A stretch of DNA of 45,900 bases from Gammaproteobacteria bacterium (GTDB lineage Bacteria; Pseudomonadota; Gammaproteobacteria; SZUA-229), in contig JAOUNI010000019.1 of NCBI GenBank assembly GCA_029881035.1, positions 1 through 45,900 of the forward strand. The letters are read 5' to 3'. The position numbers were made by a program, and so were the translations under genes. Position 1 is the stretch's first letter. Each line of letters starts with the position of its first letter. Under the pieces are notes generated by a model. The model was given only the letters and a program-made list of their open reading frames with translations. It made no database searches and had not been told where the DNA came from. Of this stretch, positions 44,048 through 45,900 are shown in pieces.

Positions 44048-44464
44048 CTATGGGTCACAGACTACACCTAAAGATATACCTAAACTAGAAATGTTTTTCA
44101 TTAAGTTAGGACTTATATCTATACCAAGGTTTCTATCGCAATATATCCATATAAAATATTCAATTGTCCCACCCTCATTAGTGATTCTATTTAATTCAGC
44201 GCTGTGCGTAGATAATTTATTTGTCCATTCTTCTAGTGAAGTTTCTATATCAATATTATCGCTTTCTTCAGGGTCATTGGTTATAACGGAGTACCAGTAA
44301 CTGTCTGTATACCTGCCATCCAGAATAGTCCCCTTTGGTGTCATTCTTTGCTCACCTGCTAACCAACCACCTTTTGCTTTTATTTCTAGTAATGAATCAA
44401 GATACGATAGGTCTTGAGTAGGATGCTTTACTCGTAAACTAATAACGTATGTATATGGGTTCAT
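44048..44464 (-). CDS. DUF4279-like cassette protein
   Basis: 138 residues from ATG 44464 (MNPYTYVISLRVKHP); upstream codons in the frame lie within attC site D. The AGGT of the attC core GTTAGGT stands 7 nt before this ATG and can act as the ribosome site. The layout of a beta strand, a LLEIKAKGGW segment, a tryptophan/tyrosine-rich centre (SYWYSVITNDPE), a helical LEEWTNKLSTHSAELNRI and a final LGISLGVVCDP resembles DUF4279. The family role is unknown and the match is by eye. Confidence 0.65.
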   Translation of the reverse strand: MNPYTYVISLRVKHPTQDLSYLDSLLEIKAKGGWLAGEQRMTPKGTILDGRYTDSYWYSVITNDPEESDNIDIETSLEEWTNKLSTHSAELNRITNEGGTIEYFIWIYCDRNLGIDISPNLMKNISSLGISLGVVCDP

Positions 44465-44470
44465 TAAGAT

Positions 44471-44557
44471 ACCTAACGTTTTAGGTAAGCAGCGGTATGA
44501 GATTGTTTCAGGAAACACATATCTGGTTAGTCCGTCTGCTTGACTGGTTTGTTAGCT
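44471..44557 (-). other. attC site D
   Basis: Read leftward it begins AGCTAAC and ends GTTAGGT. CAAGCAG pairs with CTGCTTA, and the centre is a long AT-rich region. The exported-protein gene reads 16 codons into it before stopping. 87 nt. Confidence 0.75.
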
Positions 44558-45140
44558 GCTTTTTTGGTACAAAGTTAAATTTATTCCCATCCCACTCAAT
44601 TACTCCCAGTTCTATTCCAAATGATTCATCTGGGATTCCTGACTGCACTTTCAAAATATTACTCATGGTATGGAGTACCCTGTAACTAGAATGAGCAACG
44701 CTACTAACATAGCTAGAAGTGTACTTTGCGTTACCGGTTTCTTGTATTAATAATTGACCAATCACAGTGCCAGTGATGTTTGGCCATACCTTGTCTTTTA
44801 TATCAATGTATTTACCGCCTCGAACCTGAAACACCCAACGGTTTTCAACAGAAGCCCCATCTTCAGTGATTAGAATTATTGTTGATTTGTCATCAACATA
44901 TTCAAAGTAAGAAATATAGTGGGCAAACAATACATCATCGCACTCTAATATGTGGCGTGTAGGACTTTGTGATTGTATGCAGCTAGACAGAAACTCTTTT
45001 GTAGCATTTTCACCAGAATCTCTGAAAATAATATTATTCTTAATAAGAACTTCTGTGACATCATTTAACAGCAAGTTTTCAGCCTGCGCTAAACTAAAGA
45101 ACAGAACTAGTAGAATTGTATAAATCCATTTCGTTTTCAT
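44508..45140 (-). CDS. Exported hypothetical cassette protein
   Basis: A 210-residue protein with a clear signal peptide (KWIYTILLVLFFSLAQA). The mature part has a cysteine pair (SSCIQSQSPTRHILECDD) that may form a disulfide, and mixed alpha/beta content, so it is probably periplasmic. The last 16 or so residues (LTNQSSRRTNQICVS) are encoded by the attC site that ends the cassette. No family was recognised. It lies alone between attC sites D and E. Confidence 0.72.
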   Translation of the reverse strand: MKTKWIYTILLVLFFSLAQAENLLLNDVTEVLIKNNIIFRDSGENATKEFLSSCIQSQSPTRHILECDDVLFAHYISYFEYVDDKSTIILITEDGASVENRWVFQVRGGKYIDIKDKVWPNITGTVIGQLLIQETGNAKYTSSYVSSVAHSSYRVLHTMSNILKVQSGIPDESFGIELGVIEWDGNKFNFVPKKQLTNQSSRRTNQICVS

Positions 45141-45166
45141 CTTGGGTTGATCATCCTATTTCATGC

Positions 45167-45256
45167 AGCTAACGTTCGAAATAAGGGGCTAGGCGGGATT
45201 TATCGCCTAGTCCCAGCCCACGTTGTTTGTGGGCGAACTTGATTGATTTGTTATAA
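45167..45256 (-). other. attC site E
   Basis: Read leftward it begins TTATAAC and ends GTTAGCT. The inner stem GGACTAGGCG / CGCCTAGCCC is present. The outer arms are nearly identical to site C. 90 nt. Confidence 0.88.
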
Positions 45257-45264
45257 GGCATTAC

Positions 45265-45768
45265 TTATTTGCCTGCTGAAGTTAAATACAAACTAATGTA
45301 GTTTGCTTTTTTTAGCAAAATAACTGCAAAAGCAATCTCAGCTAATGTGGCAAACACAGCAGGATAATCAAATGTACCAGTTGCGTATGAAGGGTCAACT
45401 AAGTCTCGATATATAAAATAGACGAAAAAATGGAAGACAATATCTGAAATTGACCAAAATAATAGAAGTAGAGCAAGAAGCCTAATAGCAATAACTTGAA
45501 TATGATTCGCAATATCTGCTGAAGCGGATGGTTCTGCTGACTCAAAAAGAAAATGATTACTTATTTTATAGGGTATAAATACTAAGACCAAACATGCAGT
45601 ACCAACTATTAGTAACGGAATAATGTAATACAAATAACTTATTGGGTTTTGACTGCTTTCATATGATAAATATGAATTTATGTATTCTGGTACTTTTGAG
45701 AGAACGATTACGAAAAGAACTAAACCTGCAATCTTTATTGCTAGTGCTGTTACATCATGTAATTTCAT
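45265..45768 (-). CDS. Four-helix membrane protein in integron cassette
   Basis: A 167-residue protein with four hydrophobic segments: about 10-27, 44-66, 90-115 (IQVIAIRLLALLLLFWSISDIVFHFF) and 137-152. The start ATG has an excellent ribosome site (AAGGAG, 5 nt upstream) directly after the attC core. Small polytopic proteins of this kind are frequent in chromosomal integron arrays, but no function is known. Confidence 0.78.
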   Translation of the reverse strand: MKLHDVTALAIKIAGLVLFVIVLSKVPEYINSYLSYESSQNPISYLYYIIPLLIVGTACLVLVFIPYKISNHFLFESAEPSASADIANHIQVIAIRLLALLLLFWSISDIVFHFFVYFIYRDLVDPSYATGTFDYPAVFATLAEIAFAVILLKKANYISLYLTSAGK

Positions 45769-45783
45769 AAATACTCCTTGACC

Positions 45784-45852
45784 TTATAACGGCCGAGCTG
45801 TGGGGTGAGCAGCGTTTTTTGCTGCGAGTCCCGCACGAGCGAATTGTTATGC
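45784..45852 (-). other. attC site F
   Basis: Read leftward it begins GCATAAC and ends GTTATAAGG. The inner stem is CGCAGC, loop AAAAAA, with GCTGC on the other side. 69 nt. Confidence 0.82.
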
Positions 45853-45858
45853 ATTTTA

Positions 45859-45900
45859 CTAACCATTTGTGACTTGTTTCCATAAGAACCAAGGAAGCAC
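45859..45900 (-). CDS. 3' end of a further cassette gene (partial)
   Basis: One frame, open to the right edge, ends at TAG 45861-45859, just before attC site F, where a cassette gene should end. Only 13 codons (VLPWFLWKQVTNG) are visible, so the frame is a guess. Confidence 0.25.
   Translation of the reverse strand: MLPWFLWKQVTNG

Larger units (their letters stand above)
43082..45900 (-). mobile_element. Integron gene-cassette array (distal part)
   Basis: Six sites with attC architecture are spaced 0.3 to 0.6 kb apart. Each has an RYYYAAC-like core, an imperfect palindrome and a GTTRRRY-like core, and each is separated from the next by one small minus-strand gene. The array continues past the right edge. 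Site polarity places any intI integrase and attI at higher coordinates, outside the window. Without it, a cassette cluster lacking an integrase (CALIN) cannot be excluded. Cassette genes are AT-rich and unrelated to each other. Confidence 0.88.

Noticed and set aside
1-45900. CRISPR arrays, rRNA or tRNA genes, phage or plasmid genes
   Set aside because: No regularly spaced repeats, no recognisable tRNA cloverleaf or rRNA core, and no phage structural or replication genes were found by reading; a covariance search would be needed to exclude a small RNA.

Overview
The window reads as chromosomal DNA of a gammaproteobacterium. The evidence is family-level: a complete Isc iron-sulfur operon led by IscR, a clpS-clpA pair, the surE-pcm-yqaA-nlpD-rpoS block, mtaD/ubiG/gph, infA, an LpoB-type lipoprotein and a ClC antiporter. 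PEP-CTERM-type sorting tails and several rhodanese domains point to a free-living, exopolysaccharide-forming lineage, perhaps with sulfur metabolism. I cannot name the genus.

Layout, left to right. (1) 1-5112: a leftward, translationally coupled operon of a membrane di-iron hydroxylase, a TVP38-rhodanese fusion and a polyferredoxin-GltD fusion that runs off the left edge. A divergent ArsR-rhodanese regulator has an operator-like palindrome in the shared promoter region. (2) 5148-14660: a leftward run holding an aminotransferase, a DUF2797 protein, cysE, iscR, a second cysteine desulfurase, iscS, iscU, iscA, hscB, hscA and fdx. Two IscR type-1 boxes lie ahead of iscR. (3) 14869-22600: an M23 peptidase, infA, a DUF4124 protein, clpA, clpS and three envelope lipoproteins. 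(4) 22753-31113: mtaD, an inserted pair of envelope genes, ubiG, gph, thrC, a convergent hom and an Mth938-like protein. (5) 31193-37473: rpoS, nlpD, yqaA, pcm, surE, a divergent Smr protein and a ClC antiporter. (6) 37474-42825: an AT-rich, gene-poor accessory stretch with two proteins bearing exosortase-type tails behind a sigma-54 promoter, a 34-residue membrane protein, a methyltransferase, a BFD-like protein and hypotheticals. (7) About 42850-45900: the distal part of an integron gene-cassette array on the minus strand. It has six attC sites, four intact cassette genes, a ClpS-like cassette gene broken by an amber codon, and a last cassette ending at a REP-like palindrome. The integrase, if there is one, should lie beyond the right edge.

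How the genes may work together. cysE makes the cysteine precursor O-acetylserine next to two cysteine desulfurases and the Fe-S scaffold system. In region 1 the NAD(P)H-type flavoprotein/polyferredoxin could feed electrons to the co-encoded di-iron hydroxylase under a sulfur-responsive repressor; this is inference. The least expected content is that operon, the integron array with its ClpS-like adaptor, and the sigma-54-driven sorting-tail pair.
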